This document shows, in pieces, positions 23,726 to 32,171 of a stretch of 34,658 bases of DNA (within the stretch, counting starts at the first letter, position 1; each line of letters opens with the position of its first letter). The translations under genes and the position numbers were made by a program. A model generated the notes under the pieces. It ran no database searches and was not told the DNA's origin. It saw only the letters and a program-made list of their open reading frames with translations. The stretch comes from Streptomyces sp. AC555_RSS877 (GTDB taxonomy: Bacteria; Actinomycetota; Actinomycetes; Streptomycetales; Streptomycetaceae): the NCBI RefSeq assembly GCF_019049245.1, contig NZ_JAGMUK010000228.1, positions 82,640-117,297 of the forward strand, read 5' to 3'.

Positions 23726-26700
23726 CGGCGTCCGAGCGGCCGGGCGGGGTGACGCCTGACCCGGCCGGCTCCGACGCCTCGACGGCTGATACTCCCGGGA
23801 ACGGGAACGGGAACGGGAACGGGAACGGGAACGGAAACGGGCCCGCGGTCCACGTCCCTGCCGCCGACGTGGGCACCAGCGCCCTGGAAGCGGCCCTGCT
23901 CCAGATCCGGGACCAGCAGGGTGAACCGGTGGGTGTGGGCTTCCTGGTCACCGATGAGTTGGCTCTGACCTGCGCACATGTCATCAACGCGGCCGTTGGT
24001 ACGCCCCCGGAGACCGAGCCCGCCGCCGACGCCCGCATCGCGGTGACGCTGCCCCTGCTGCGGGCCCCGGCCGGAAGTACGCCGGACGATGCCGCGGCCG
24101 ACGTGCCGCACGTCCTGGCGAGTGTCGAGCGCTGGGTCCCTCCGCGGCCGTCCGGCGCCGGAGACGTGGCCGTGCTGCGGATGGACACCCCGGTGCGGGG
24201 CGGTCGGCCCATCCGCCTGGTGGACAACCCGGACGTGTGGCAGCACCCTGCGCGGGTGTTCGGCTTCCCCGCGGGCCGCCCCGGTGGCGTGTGGCACTCG
24301 GCCGTGCTCCGCGCGCGGCAGGCCGACGGACTGGTCCAGGCCGACCTGGCGGAGGGCGGCTACCGGGTCTCCGGCGGCTTCAGCGGCAGCCCGGTGTGGG
24401 ACGGGGAACTCGGTGGCGTCGTCGGCATGATGGCGCTGGCCGAGCAAGGCGAGCCCCCGGCGAGCTATCTGATCCCGACGGCCGGCGTGCTGGACGTCTG
24501 GCCCGAACTGCGTGACCTCGTACTGCCGCCGTCGCCGTTTCGACGGCTGCTGGCGTTCGAGGAGGCCGACGCCGCTGTCTTCCACGGCCGCCTGGCGGAG
24601 ACCGACGCGGTCGCCCGTATGGTCGCCGGTGAACGCTGGACCGCGATCGTGGGCCCCTCCGGCTCCGGCAAGTCCTCCCTGGCCCTGGCAGGAGTCGTAC
24701 CGAGGCTGCGGCCGGAGGCCACCTCGGTGATCGTGCTGCGGCCCTCGGCGGGCAGCACCCCGACCGCGGGCCTGGCCCTGGAACTGCTGGCCCTGCTGGA
24801 GCCCGATCTGTCCGAGACGGACCGGCTCGGGCAGGTTCCGACGTTCACCCGGATCCTGGTCAGGAACGGCGGCGTGGCTGACGTCGTCCCGCGGTTACTG
24901 AGACAGCAGGGAAACCGTCGGCTGCTGGTCGTACTCGACCAGTTCGAGGAACTGCTCGCCCGCGAAGCGGCGGCCGTCGACGAGTTGGCCGGGGTGCTGT
25001 TCGACGAAACCCTGCCGGACACGGTCCGCGTGCTGACCACCCTGCGGGCCGACTTCCTGGGTGCGGTCCTCGACCACCCGCGTCTCGGACACGCGTTCGA
25101 TGGACAGCAGGTGTACGCGCTCGGCCCCATGCACCCCGACCAGCTCCGAGACATCGTCACCCTGCCGGTGGACGCCATCCCCGGCGTGCAGTACGAGCCC
25201 CACCTGGTCGACCGCATCCTCGACGACACCGGCGCCGAGCCCGGTGCGCTGCCCCTGCTCGGCTTCGCCCTGGACCAGCTCTGGCGGGAGCAGCAGCAGA
25301 CCCACGGATGGCTCACCCATGACGCGTACGAGAAGATCGGTGGCGTCGCCGGGGCGTTGCACGACCACCTCGTCAAGGTCTGGAACGCCCGGGTCCCCAA
25401 AGCCGACGAGGAGGCGGCACGGCGGCTGTTCACTCAGCTCATCCGCGTGCCCCTGGAATCGGCCGGTGTCACGCGGCGGGTGGTCACGCGCAGCGAACTG
25501 GACGACACGGAATGGGAGGTCGCGCAGCACCTCGCCACCACCCGCCTCCTGGTGACCGGCCGGGACGCCCACGGGACCGAAACCGTCGAACTGGCTCACG
25601 AGTCCCTCATCTCCAGCTGGGACAAGCTGGCGGACTGGGCCGCGGAGGATCGATCCTTCCTGGTCTGGCGGGAGTCCCTGCGTCACGACAGAAGCCGCTG
25701 GGACGACGGCGGGCGCTCACCCGAACTGCTGCCCACCGCAGCCGCTTTGGCGAACGCCGAGAAGTGGCTCGACGAACGGGGCGCCGAACTCACCGCCGCC
25801 GAGCACGAGTACCTGGAACTGGGCCGCGCCCATCACCGTTCGCGCGCCCGCAGACGCCGGGCGCTCAGGTCCGGCTTCGGCATCCTCGTCGTCCTCGCGT
25901 TGCTGTTCGGCACCCTGTTCGCGTACGCGCACGAGGAGAGCCAGGAACGCCAGACACTCGCCAACTCCCGTTCCCTCGCCCAGTTCTCGCAGGACCAGGC
26001 CGAATTCGACCCGGCGCTGTCGGTGAAGCTGGCGCTCGCGGCGTATGAGACCGCGCCCACGATGGAGGCCCGCAGCCAGTTGCTGCGGCAGTACCTGGCC
26101 CACTCGGGCTCCACCCGCATGCTCTCCGGACTACTGGGCACGATCCAGCAGTTCCAGACCAGCCGGGACGGCAACGTCGTCTTCGCCAGGTCCGCCTTCG
26201 GCCGCGCGACCCTCTTCGTGGGTGCCCTCACCGGCACCGTGCGCAGCGAACAGTTCTCCCGCAAGCAGCTGATCATGGCCATGGTGTCGGCCGACGGAAG
26301 CAGAGTCGCGTTCGTCTGCGACGACGGGTCGGCCGGCTGGTTCGAGGTGCACCCGGACGCCGAACGCCTCATCGGCACCGTCCACGAACTGCCCAAGGCG
26401 AAGGACCTGATCAACTACTTCGACAGCAGCAGCGGGTTCGCGATGTCCGAGGACGGACGGACCGTCGCCGTCCGCGACGGGGACGACCTGATGTGGTGGG
26501 ACCTGGACAGCGGCACCGTCGGCGGCAGGGTTCCGGCACCCCCGGACATGGGTGGCAATCTGTGGATCGACCCCGACAAGCGGCACCTGTTGGTGGAGAC
26601 CTCCACATCGAAGGGGAACACGTTCCACGTCGCTCTGCTCGCCGTCGACATGGCCACAGGCAGGAGCCGTACCGTCGTGCGCGACGCCAAGCAGCTCATG

Positions 26701-28107
26701 GTCTCGGGCGACCGGTCGGCCGTCGTCGTCTGCCGCCGTGACGGCGGCCCGGACGCGTCACTCACCCTGTGGCAAATCTCCGACGGCGCCCAGCAAGGGC
26801 GTCGCTACGTCTGGGACGACGGGGACTGCGGACTCGAGGGCGTCGACTCGACCGGGCGGCACGTCGTCACGGGCACGGCGGGCAGGCTGTCGCTGGTGGA
26901 TCTCTTCCAGGGCAAGTTGATCAGCGAGTCCACCCGGCCCAGGGGGACGGTGGTGATCGCCCGGGACGTGGTGTCCAGCGGCGGCAGACTGTTCGCCGCC
27001 GCGCACGACGGATCGTTGATCAATTACGTCGAACTGTTCACCAAGCCCAACGTCGTCAAGGTGAGCGATCAGAAACTCAGCGCGGACGGCAGCAGAACCA
27101 TCAGCCTCGTGGACGACGGAGCAAGCCTGCAGGTCCGCTCCGTGACAAGCAAGGCGGGCGACCCGCCGACAGCCGAGGTGAACCGCCCGCGGCCGTACTG
27201 GTACCCCAAGGACGGATACCAGCTCGTGCTCAACCCGGACCGGACACTCCTCGCCGACTGGGTCGCGGAGGACACCATCTCCGTCCGGAAGGTGCCCACA
27301 CTGCGGCAGACAGCCCGGATCACCGTCCCCAGACCGCCGTCCACATCCGAGTTCCAGTACTTCTTCGACCGGGACGCACACCTCGTGACCGTCTCCGGGA
27401 CGCGGGTGCAGCAGTGGGACACCCGCACGGGCATGGAACTCGCCCACTTCGACGTCAAGACCCTCCTCGCCGAGAGCGGCAGCGCGAGCACTCCGCCGAC
27501 GGTGAAGGTCGCCAACCACCCGGCGGACAACCAGGTGGCCGTGCTCCTGTGGGACGACCCCACGGTCCGTGTCGTCGACCTCACCACGGGACGCACGAAG
27601 ACGACCGTGAAGGTGCCCAAAGACACCACCGCCCTGCAGTTCGATCCCAGCGGTCGCCACTTCGCCGCCCTGCGCAGCGGCGGCATCGTGGAACTGTGGC
27701 GGCGCGACCCGCTGCGCAGGGAACTGGGACCACTGCGCAGCCTGGTCGAGGACGCCACGACGCCGTACGCGGCCCGGTTCATCGACGGGGAGGGCGGCTA
27801 CGCCGTGGCCGCCAACAGTTCCGTACGGATCTACGAGCTCGGCAGGCGCAGCTACCGTGAGTCGTACGACTTCGGTCGTGTGCCTGCCGGCAAACTGCTG
27901 GGGGACGACTCGTACGTCTTCTGGGACATCACTCCGGACGGCAGGTCCGTGATCTACCAGAACTCGATCAACACAGGCGGACCCCTGCGCCTCGATCCCG
28001 AGAGCTGGCGGCGCGAGCTGTGCGAAGTGATCGGTGGCCAGGGGTTCAGCGGAGACGAGAAAGCCGGCCTTCCGGCGCCCGTGCCGACTCGACCGCTCTG
28101 TGCCTGA
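23722..28107 (+). CDS. Trypsin-like protease / nSTAND1 NTPase / transmembrane / beta-propeller protein
   Basis: A 1461-residue multidomain protein. Order: Gly-Asn repeat linker (26-39); trypsin-like serine protease (about 53-265) with complete triad His86 (TCAHVI), Asp148 (GDVAVLRM) and Ser221 (GFSGSP); STAND-type NTPase (about 275-680) with Walker A GPSGSGKSS (311-319), Walker B LLVVLDQFEEL and TTLRADF (Arg442); one membrane helix (721-736) after an Arg-rich patch; then ~650 residues of WD40-like beta-propeller repeats. The Arg patch suggests protease and NTPase inside, propeller outside. STAND NTPases act as switches that assemble on sensing a signal, here perhaps unleashing proteolysis. 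Start GTG 23722 overlaps the Trypco1 stop. Codon 392 is TTA (24895-24897). Domain calls are strong, biological role inferred. Confidence 0.92.
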   Translation: MTASERPGGVTPDPAGSDASTADTPGNGNGNGNGNGNGNGPAVHVPAADVGTSALEAALLQIRDQQGEPVGVGFLVTDELALTCAHVINAAVGTPPETEPAADARIAVTLPLLRAPAGSTPDDAAADVPHVLASVERWVPPRPSGAGDVAVLRMDTPVRGGRPIRLVDNPDVWQHPARVFGFPAGRPGGVWHSAVLRARQADGLVQADLAEGGYRVSGGFSGSPVWDGELGGVVGMMALAEQGEPPASYLIPTAGVLDVWPELRDLVLPPSPFRRLLAFEEADAAVFHGRLAETDAVARMVAGERWTAIVGPSGSGKSSLALAGVVPRLRPEATSVIVLRPSAGSTPTAGLALELLALLEPDLSETDRLGQVPTFTRILVRNGGVADVVPRLLRQQGNRRLLVVLDQFEELLAREAAAVDELAGVLFDETLPDTVRVLTTLRADFLGAVLDHPRLGHAFDGQQVYALGPMHPDQLRDIVTLPVDAIPGVQYEPHLVDRILDDTGAEPGALPLLGFALDQLWREQQQTHGWLTHDAYEKIGGVAGALHDHLVKVWNARVPKADEEAARRLFTQLIRVPLESAGVTRRVVTRSELDDTEWEVAQHLATTRLLVTGRDAHGTETVELAHESLISSWDKLADWAAEDRSFLVWRESLRHDRSRWDDGGRSPELLPTAAALANAEKWLDERGAELTAAEHEYLELGRAHHRSRARRRRALRSGFGILVVLALLFGTLFAYAHEESQERQTLANSRSLAQFSQDQAEFDPALSVKLALAAYETAPTMEARSQLLRQYLAHSGSTRMLSGLLGTIQQFQTSRDGNVVFARSAFGRATLFVGALTGTVRSEQFSRKQLIMAMVSADGSRVAFVCDDGSAGWFEVHPDAERLIGTVHELPKAKDLINYFDSSSGFAMSEDGRTVAVRDGDDLMWWDLDSGTVGGRVPAPPDMGGNLWIDPDKRHLLVETSTSKGNTFHVALLAVDMATGRSRTVVRDAKQLMVSGDRSAVVVCRRDGGPDASLTLWQISDGAQQGRRYVWDDGDCGLEGVDSTGRHVVTGTAGRLSLVDLFQGKLISESTRPRGTVVIARDVVSSGGRLFAAAHDGSLINYVELFTKPNVVKVSDQKLSADGSRTISLVDDGASLQVRSVTSKAGDPPTAEVNRPRPYWYPKDGYQLVLNPDRTLLADWVAEDTISVRKVPTLRQTARITVPRPPSTSEFQYFFDRDAHLVTVSGTRVQQWDTRTGMELAHFDVKTLLAESGSASTPPTVKVANHPADNQVAVLLWDDPTVRVVDLTTGRTKTTVKVPKDTTALQFDPSGRHFAALRSGGIVELWRRDPLRRELGPLRSLVEDATTPYAARFIDGEGGYAVAANSSVRIYELGRRSYRESYDFGRVPAGKLLGDDSYVFWDITPDGRSVIYQNSINTGGPLRLDPESWRRELCEVIGGQGFSGDEKAGLPAPVPTRPLCA
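23797..23838 (+). repeat. Hexanucleotide tandem repeat (GGGAAC)n inside the protease gene
   Basis: Seven units: six of GGGAAC and a final GGAAAC variant, encoding seven Gly-Asn pairs. Slippage would change the linker length without breaking the frame. Confidence 0.95.
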
Positions 28108-28158
28108 GCCGCCGCCTGAGCGGGTAAAGGGCGCCCACGTGAAGAACGCTGCACGAAG

Positions 28159-28490
28159 ATGAGCCGCGTGAACAGAACCACTGAGCAGGCCGTTGTGGCC
28201 CGCTTGGGGCAGGAACACCTGCGCGCGGCATTTCCCGTAGGTCTGCGCGGTGCCGAGATATCAGGCATCGACATGGTGCTGCTCGACGCCGGCATCGCCG
28301 GGTGTGTGTCGACCTGGCACAACAACGGCGGCGCTCTCGACACAGAGCGCCATGACATCCTGCGCGACCGCATCGAGACCTGGACCAGGTTCTGCCGTTG
28401 CTCAACGAAGCGGAGGACCGCTGCTACTACCAGCGCCTGCGTGAGCTGGCGCAACTCGTGTCGGACACCGGCCCACGACCCACCAAGTGA
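28159..28490 (+). pseudogene. Frameshifted hypothetical gene
   Basis: The frame from ATG 28159 reads well up to RDRIETWTR; between 28381 and 28392 coding character moves to the next frame (LPLLNEAEDRCYYQRLRELA) and ends at a TGA at 28488. Restoring one base gives a soluble ~110-residue protein with an alpha-helical C-terminus. I do not recognise the family. It follows the protease-NTPase gene by 51 bp on the same strand and could once have been a third member of that operon. The frameshift could be real decay or a sequencing error. Confidence 0.55.
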
Positions 28491-28679
28491 ACCGACGCGC
28501 TGGTCGGCGGGTGTCTCACACCTGCGCCACCGCCTACGCCCTGCGATGCATCGGCATGGGCGTCGGGGGCCACGCTCCGACGGCGGCTGAGCTGCGCGAA
28601 TGACATATTCTCGCCCCACCTGCCATGCCTGCGGCCGGGGGATGCACGGCCGGGGCAGGCCCGAACCAATGGGGGATCC

Positions 28680-29447
28680 ATGCGCATGAAATCCATAGGT
28701 GCCGTCCTCACCGGCGCCCTGGCGCTTTCCGCCTCCGCCGTCACCGCCCCGGCCGCCCACGCGGCGGAGACCGGCGTGGTGATCCAGAAGCTGTCCGTGA
28801 ACGGCGGCAAGCCCCTCGTCCTCGGCACCTCCCAGAGCGAGTCGTTCACCATCTCGGTGACCGCCTCGGACGACTCGGGGATCAGCAAGGACCTCGCGTT
28901 CCTCCAGATCGACCGGGAGGTGGGCGACGACTACTGGTCGTACCACGGCGCCCCGACGTGCACCGCGGTCAACGCCACCACCTCCACGTGCAAGCTCACG
29001 TTCAAGCTCGATTCGGGCTGGGGCGTGCCCCGTAACACCCTCGCGGGCAAGTGGGACGTGACCGTCCAACTCCAGTCCAAGGACGGCGACCTCTACAACA
29101 ACGGCGGAGCCGCCAAGCACCCGGTCCTGCGGCGGGGCACGCTCAGCGTCAACGCCGGGCCCGAGCCGGTCGCCAAGGGCAAGCCGATCACGGTCACGGG
29201 CAAACTGGCCCGCGCCAACTGGGACAAGCGCATTTACGCGGGCTACACCAACCAGCCCGTGAAGCTGCAGTTCCGCAAAGCCGGCACCACGACCTACACG
29301 ACCCTCAAGACGCTGTACACCAACTCGACGGGCAACCTGTCGACGACGGTCACGGCAGCGGCCGACGGCTACTGGCGCTGGTCCTTCGCAGGCACCCCCA
29401 CCACTTCGCCGGCCAACGCCACAGGCGACTACGTAGACGTGCGCTGA
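28680..29447 (+). CDS. Secreted protein with beta-sandwich-like repeats, function unknown
   Basis: A 255-residue exported protein. The signal peptide (MRMKSIGAVLTGALALSASA) is cleaved near APAAHA-AETG (about residue 28). Two beta-rich parts follow: 30-150, with a pair of Cys in PTCTAVNATTSTCKLTF, and 160-255, with KPITVTGKLARANW and LKTLYTNSTGNLSTTVTA, the latter recalling extracellular Ig-like or filamin-like modules of Streptomyces secreted proteins. GGGGGAT precedes ATG 28680. It ends 30 bp before a strong terminator. Role outside the cell is unknown. Confidence 0.8.
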   Translation: MRMKSIGAVLTGALALSASAVTAPAAHAAETGVVIQKLSVNGGKPLVLGTSQSESFTISVTASDDSGISKDLAFLQIDREVGDDYWSYHGAPTCTAVNATTSTCKLTFKLDSGWGVPRNTLAGKWDVTVQLQSKDGDLYNNGGAAKHPVLRRGTLSVNAGPEPVAKGKPITVTGKLARANWDKRIYAGYTNQPVKLQFRKAGTTTYTTLKTLYTNSTGNLSTTVTAAADGYWRWSFAGTPTTSPANATGDYVDVR

Positions 29448-29476
29448 CAGCCACCGCCGTCAAGCCTGCCGCCAAA

Positions 29477-29506
29477 GGGCCCCGGACCATGATCGGTCCG
29501 GGGGCC
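29477..29506. terminator. Strong hairpin with tRNA 3'-end remnant beside it
   Basis: GGGCCCCGGACC and GGTCCGGGGGCC flank ATGATC. The same hairpin stands beside tRNA-Arg(CCU) at 34492-34519, and the 12 bases CTGGTGCCCCCG of the tRNA 3' end also follow here (29512-29523). It serves the secreted-protein gene and looks like one copy of an attachment-site duplication. Confidence 0.7.
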
Positions 29507-29615
29507 GTTGCCTGGTGCCCCCGAGCACCCTGCAGTGTGGCCTGCCGATATGGGGCTCGGTGGTGGTCTCTCTACGATCCGGCTGTGACCGCTTCAGTGC
29601 GTCATCGTTCGCCGC

Positions 29616-29640
29616 CGTTGATGTCAGCTGGTGATGTCAG
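29616..29640. repeat. CGTTGATGTCAG-N5-GATGTCAG motif, copy 1
   Basis: Two TGATGTCA boxes 15 bp apart. The same layout recurs at 34466-34489 with only the 5-base spacer and last base changed. Purpose unknown; possibly part of an integration module or a regulator site. Confidence 0.6.
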
Positions 29641-29680
29641 CCGGACGGCCTATGCGCTGATGGATGCCGAACGGGCCACG

Positions 29681-30022
29681 TCAGTGAGCGTCGACGCCGT
29701 GCTCGGTGAGCGACTCGTCGATGTAGTCGCACAGCTCCTCGCGCTCGCCGGTTTCGAAGGCGCTTCCGTTGTGGGCGTCATTCACGGCGTTGAGGGCCAG
29801 GACGGCGCGTTCCACTACGGCGAGGATCTGCGCATCCTCCGCTTCGGCCAGTCTCGCGAGCTCCGCCTCATAGGTGTCGAGGACGGCATCGGTGGCCGTG
29901 AGCAGATTTTCGGGGAACAGTCCAGCCATGCAGGCGCACTCGGGGTCCAAGGCGCCGGAGGCAAGTTCCTCGGCTTCTTCGGCTATGCCGTCGCGCCAAC
30001 TCGTCGTAGGTCTCTCAGCCAT
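29681..30022 (-). CDS. Small conserved hypothetical (acidic, helical)
   Basis: A 113-residue acidic protein, start taken at ATG 30022 (MAERPTTSWRDGIAEEAEEL). The sequence is mostly helical, with AVLDTYEAELARLAEAEDAQ and a closing YIDESLTEHGVD. It looks like the small immunity-like or unknown-function proteins common in Streptomyces accessory regions, but I cannot name a family. The frame extends upstream to 30142, where the sequence is less coding-like. No strong ribosome site is visible. Convergent with the secreted-protein gene across the terminator. Confidence 0.65.
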   Translation of the reverse strand: MAERPTTSWRDGIAEEAEELASGALDPECACMAGLFPENLLTATDAVLDTYEAELARLAEAEDAQILAVVERAVLALNAVNDAHNGSAFETGEREELCDYIDESLTEHGVDAH

Positions 30023-30284
30023 GAAGCGGACCGTACAGCGCAGGTCTGACACTCCACTGCACTGCGGAGGCGCGCGACTCAGCAGCGCGCTCGCTTTCCA
30101 TCTGTGGTGGTGGGCTCCGGTGCCTCGGACGGGGCCGTTCACCTGCGTTCATGGGCGGTCGGCCGCCTGAGCGGATACCGCCTGGGCCTCGCCTGAACGG
30201 CCGTGAACGGCGCTGCAGGAGAAGGAAACTGAGACGGACGGCGGGGCCAGGCCCGCTAGCATCTCCGCTGTTGAAGGGGGAGTC

Positions 30285-30614
30285 ATGGCACTGGTCCGCA
30301 AGGGATCACGACTGATCGTTGTCGACGGCACGGCCTACCGCTGGCGGCTGCGAGGCAGGCCTACGTACTTCCAGGGGCTGGCCTGGTCGCCGTGCACGTT
30401 CGCGGTCGAGCATGCGGACACCCCGGGGACAACGCTGGTGGTCACCACCGACCAGCCGCATCCGAGCAACTGGATCGGTCGCGAGGCTGAGCCTGTACTG
30501 CCGTCCGGTGTTGCCGCGGCTGTTCGGCTTGCCCTGCGTGAGGGGTGGACTCCAACGGCTCCGGGCTCCGCGTTCCACCTCGACCAATCCGTCGGCTTCT
30601 CGCCTTCACACTGA
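30285..30614 (+). CDS. Small conserved hypothetical
   Basis: A 109-residue soluble protein beginning MALVRKGSRLIVVDGTAYRW, with beta-strand-rich texture and several Trp. GAAGGGGGAG gives ATG 30285 a good ribosome site. I recognise the general type as a recurring Streptomyces protein of unknown function found in accessory regions, but no domain is assigned. It precedes the DUF5958 gene by 72 bp on the same strand. Confidence 0.75.
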   Translation: MALVRKGSRLIVVDGTAYRWRLRGRPTYFQGLAWSPCTFAVEHADTPGTTLVVTTDQPHPSNWIGREAEPVLPSGVAAAVRLALREGWTPTAPGSAFHLDQSVGFSPSH

Positions 30615-30686
30615 ACAGCCGGGGAATCGCTCACGGGCACTGGTACGCAGTTCCGGCTGCCTGAAGATACGGGGAGGTAGCCGGAG

Positions 30687-31106
30687 TTGTACGCACACGA
30701 GGTGGTCCTGAACGAACTTGCGCAAGGACTCAGACCAACGGCCGAGGGTGTCGAGTGGTTCGAGGGTCTCTCGGAGGATGACCAACGCAAGGTCCTGCAC
30801 GCACTGGTGCTGTTCTGCGGGCAGGCCCGCGCCCGCAAGGACGATGTACCAGAGAGCATTGCGCGGTCCGGCATTCGTCCCACTCACACGCCGGCGGTGA
30901 TGCTCACGAAGTGGCGCTTCGGGATGGAAGTACTCCCGGCCTATGAACTCACCAAGTCCTTCCGCCTGCTCATCGCTCTCTTCAGCATCGCGGATACCCG
31001 AAGGCGGACGCTGCATTGCGCCGATGGGTGCGGCCACGAGTGGCACAACCTGTCGGATCCGATGCGGGATGCAACCCAGGTGTCTTCTTGCCCTGGGTCT
31101 CGGTGA
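30687..31106 (+). CDS. DUF5958 family protein
   Basis: A 139-residue protein with NELAQGLRPTAEGVEWFEGL (9-28), LFCGQARAR, IRPTHTPAVML and a C-terminal Cys/His cluster HCADGCGHEWHNL that may bind metal. This fits DUF5958, a Streptomyces family of unknown function. TTG 30687 is the likely start, with GGGGAGG (30671-30677) nine bases upstream. It is directly followed by a GntR pseudogene. Confidence 0.75.
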   Translation: MYAHEVVLNELAQGLRPTAEGVEWFEGLSEDDQRKVLHALVLFCGQARARKDDVPESIARSGIRPTHTPAVMLTKWRFGMEVLPAYELTKSFRLLIALFSIADTRRRTLHCADGCGHEWHNLSDPMRDATQVSSCPGSR

Positions 31107-31121
31107 GTACGAACGCGGCCA

Positions 31122-31646
31122 CCAGTCCGAAGGCTCGCCTCCGACCGGTTCGCCCGGCGGCACCGCGAGCAAGGTAAGTCCACCTTCGTCGTCGAGGCCG
31201 ACGCCGTCGGCAGTCACCCCCAGGCCGACAGCCTGGACGTCAAGGAAGAGAAGGCCAGCCAGGACATCTCCACCCGGCTCGGCTCCGTGCGCCGCGTCCT
31301 CGCCCGCCGGGGCCGCTACCTGCTGGACGGCCGGCCGGTCGAGTTCGCCACCTCCTACCTCCCGCTCGACATCGCCCGCGGCCCACAGATCGCCGAACCC
31401 AACCCGGCCCCGGCGGCATCTGCCCCCGCCTCGAAAAACCGGGCCACCACCTCGACCACTTCGAGGAGGAGCTCCGGGCCCGGATGCCCTGGCCGACCGA
31501 GGTGAAGACGCTCCGACTGGCCTCCGGCGTGCCCGTATTCATCTGATCCGGACCGCATACGACACCGAGGGGCGGGCTGGGGAGGTCTGCGACACGGTCA
31601 TGGCGGGGACGCGTACGTCCTGTCGTACCAGCTCCCGGCGACGTGA
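31122..31646 (+). pseudogene. GntR-family regulator (UTRA domain), truncated and frameshifted
   Basis: The N-terminal HTH is missing; similarity starts at LASDRFARRHREQGKSTFVV and runs through YLLDGRPVEFATSYLPLDIA, HHLDHFEEELRARMPWPTEV, IRTAYDTEG and VLSYQLPAT. Three single-base deletions break it, near 31400, 31540 and 31608. This is the UTRA-bearing regulator type found with pSAM2-like actinomycete integrative elements, where it controls excision and transfer genes. No integrase, excisionase or replication gene is nearby, so it is a relic. Confidence 0.75.
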
Positions 31647-31670
31647 TCGCGTGCCGATTGCGGGCTGACG

Positions 31671-32171
31671 CTAGGTGGTGGGCTGATCGGTGGCCTCAGG
31701 AGCGGATCGCTCGAACAGGGAGCTGATGTTGTTCCACATGAAGTCCTCTCGCCAGTCCTGCTTTTCGGCCGCCCAGCCGAGAAGGGCCCGCAGCACCTTG
31801 TCCTGGGAGACCGTTTGCGTCCGGTAGTGCTCTGCGGGGACGCCATCCCGGTATTCCAGTTGGTAGGTGTTGTTCTCGCGCAACAGGACCTGGATGTACC
31901 AGTCACCTGCGCACTCCTCGTCCTGCCGCTCAACGATCATGTGTTCGTTGTCGCGCCCGAGGTTGGCGAGCATGGTGCCAAGGGCCGGCCTCGAAGGGCG
32001 CTTCACCACGTGGCCTCGGGCGTTCGTCGCAATCAGCATGGGCAGATCCTGCCGGGTGGGTCTGACAGTCACCTTCACCGAGGAGTGTGCGCGGGGCCGT
32101 TCTCCCGAACGCGCCGCCTGGCGGGCGTACTCGTATAGACGACCGAGCAAGTCGGAGGCAGGGGCATTCAA
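31671..32171 (-). CDS. Conserved hypothetical
   Basis: A protein of up to 166 residues, soluble, with a basic N-terminus and a conserved-looking core WYIQVLLRENNTYQLEYRDG then LRALLGWAAEKQDWREDFMW. The pattern of strands then a Trp-rich helix recalls proteins of unknown function scattered in Streptomyces genomes, some near toxin systems. The start is uncertain: TTG 32171 opens the frame without a clear ribosome site, and the ATG at residue 45 (MLIATNARG) is an alternative. It faces the GntR pseudogene. Confidence 0.65.
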   Translation of the reverse strand: MNAPASDLLGRLYEYARQAARSGERPRAHSSVKVTVRPTRQDLPMLIATNARGHVVKRPSRPALGTMLANLGRDNEHMIVERQDEECAGDWYIQVLLRENNTYQLEYRDGVPAEHYRTQTVSQDKVLRALLGWAAEKQDWREDFMWNNISSLFERSAPEATDQPTT

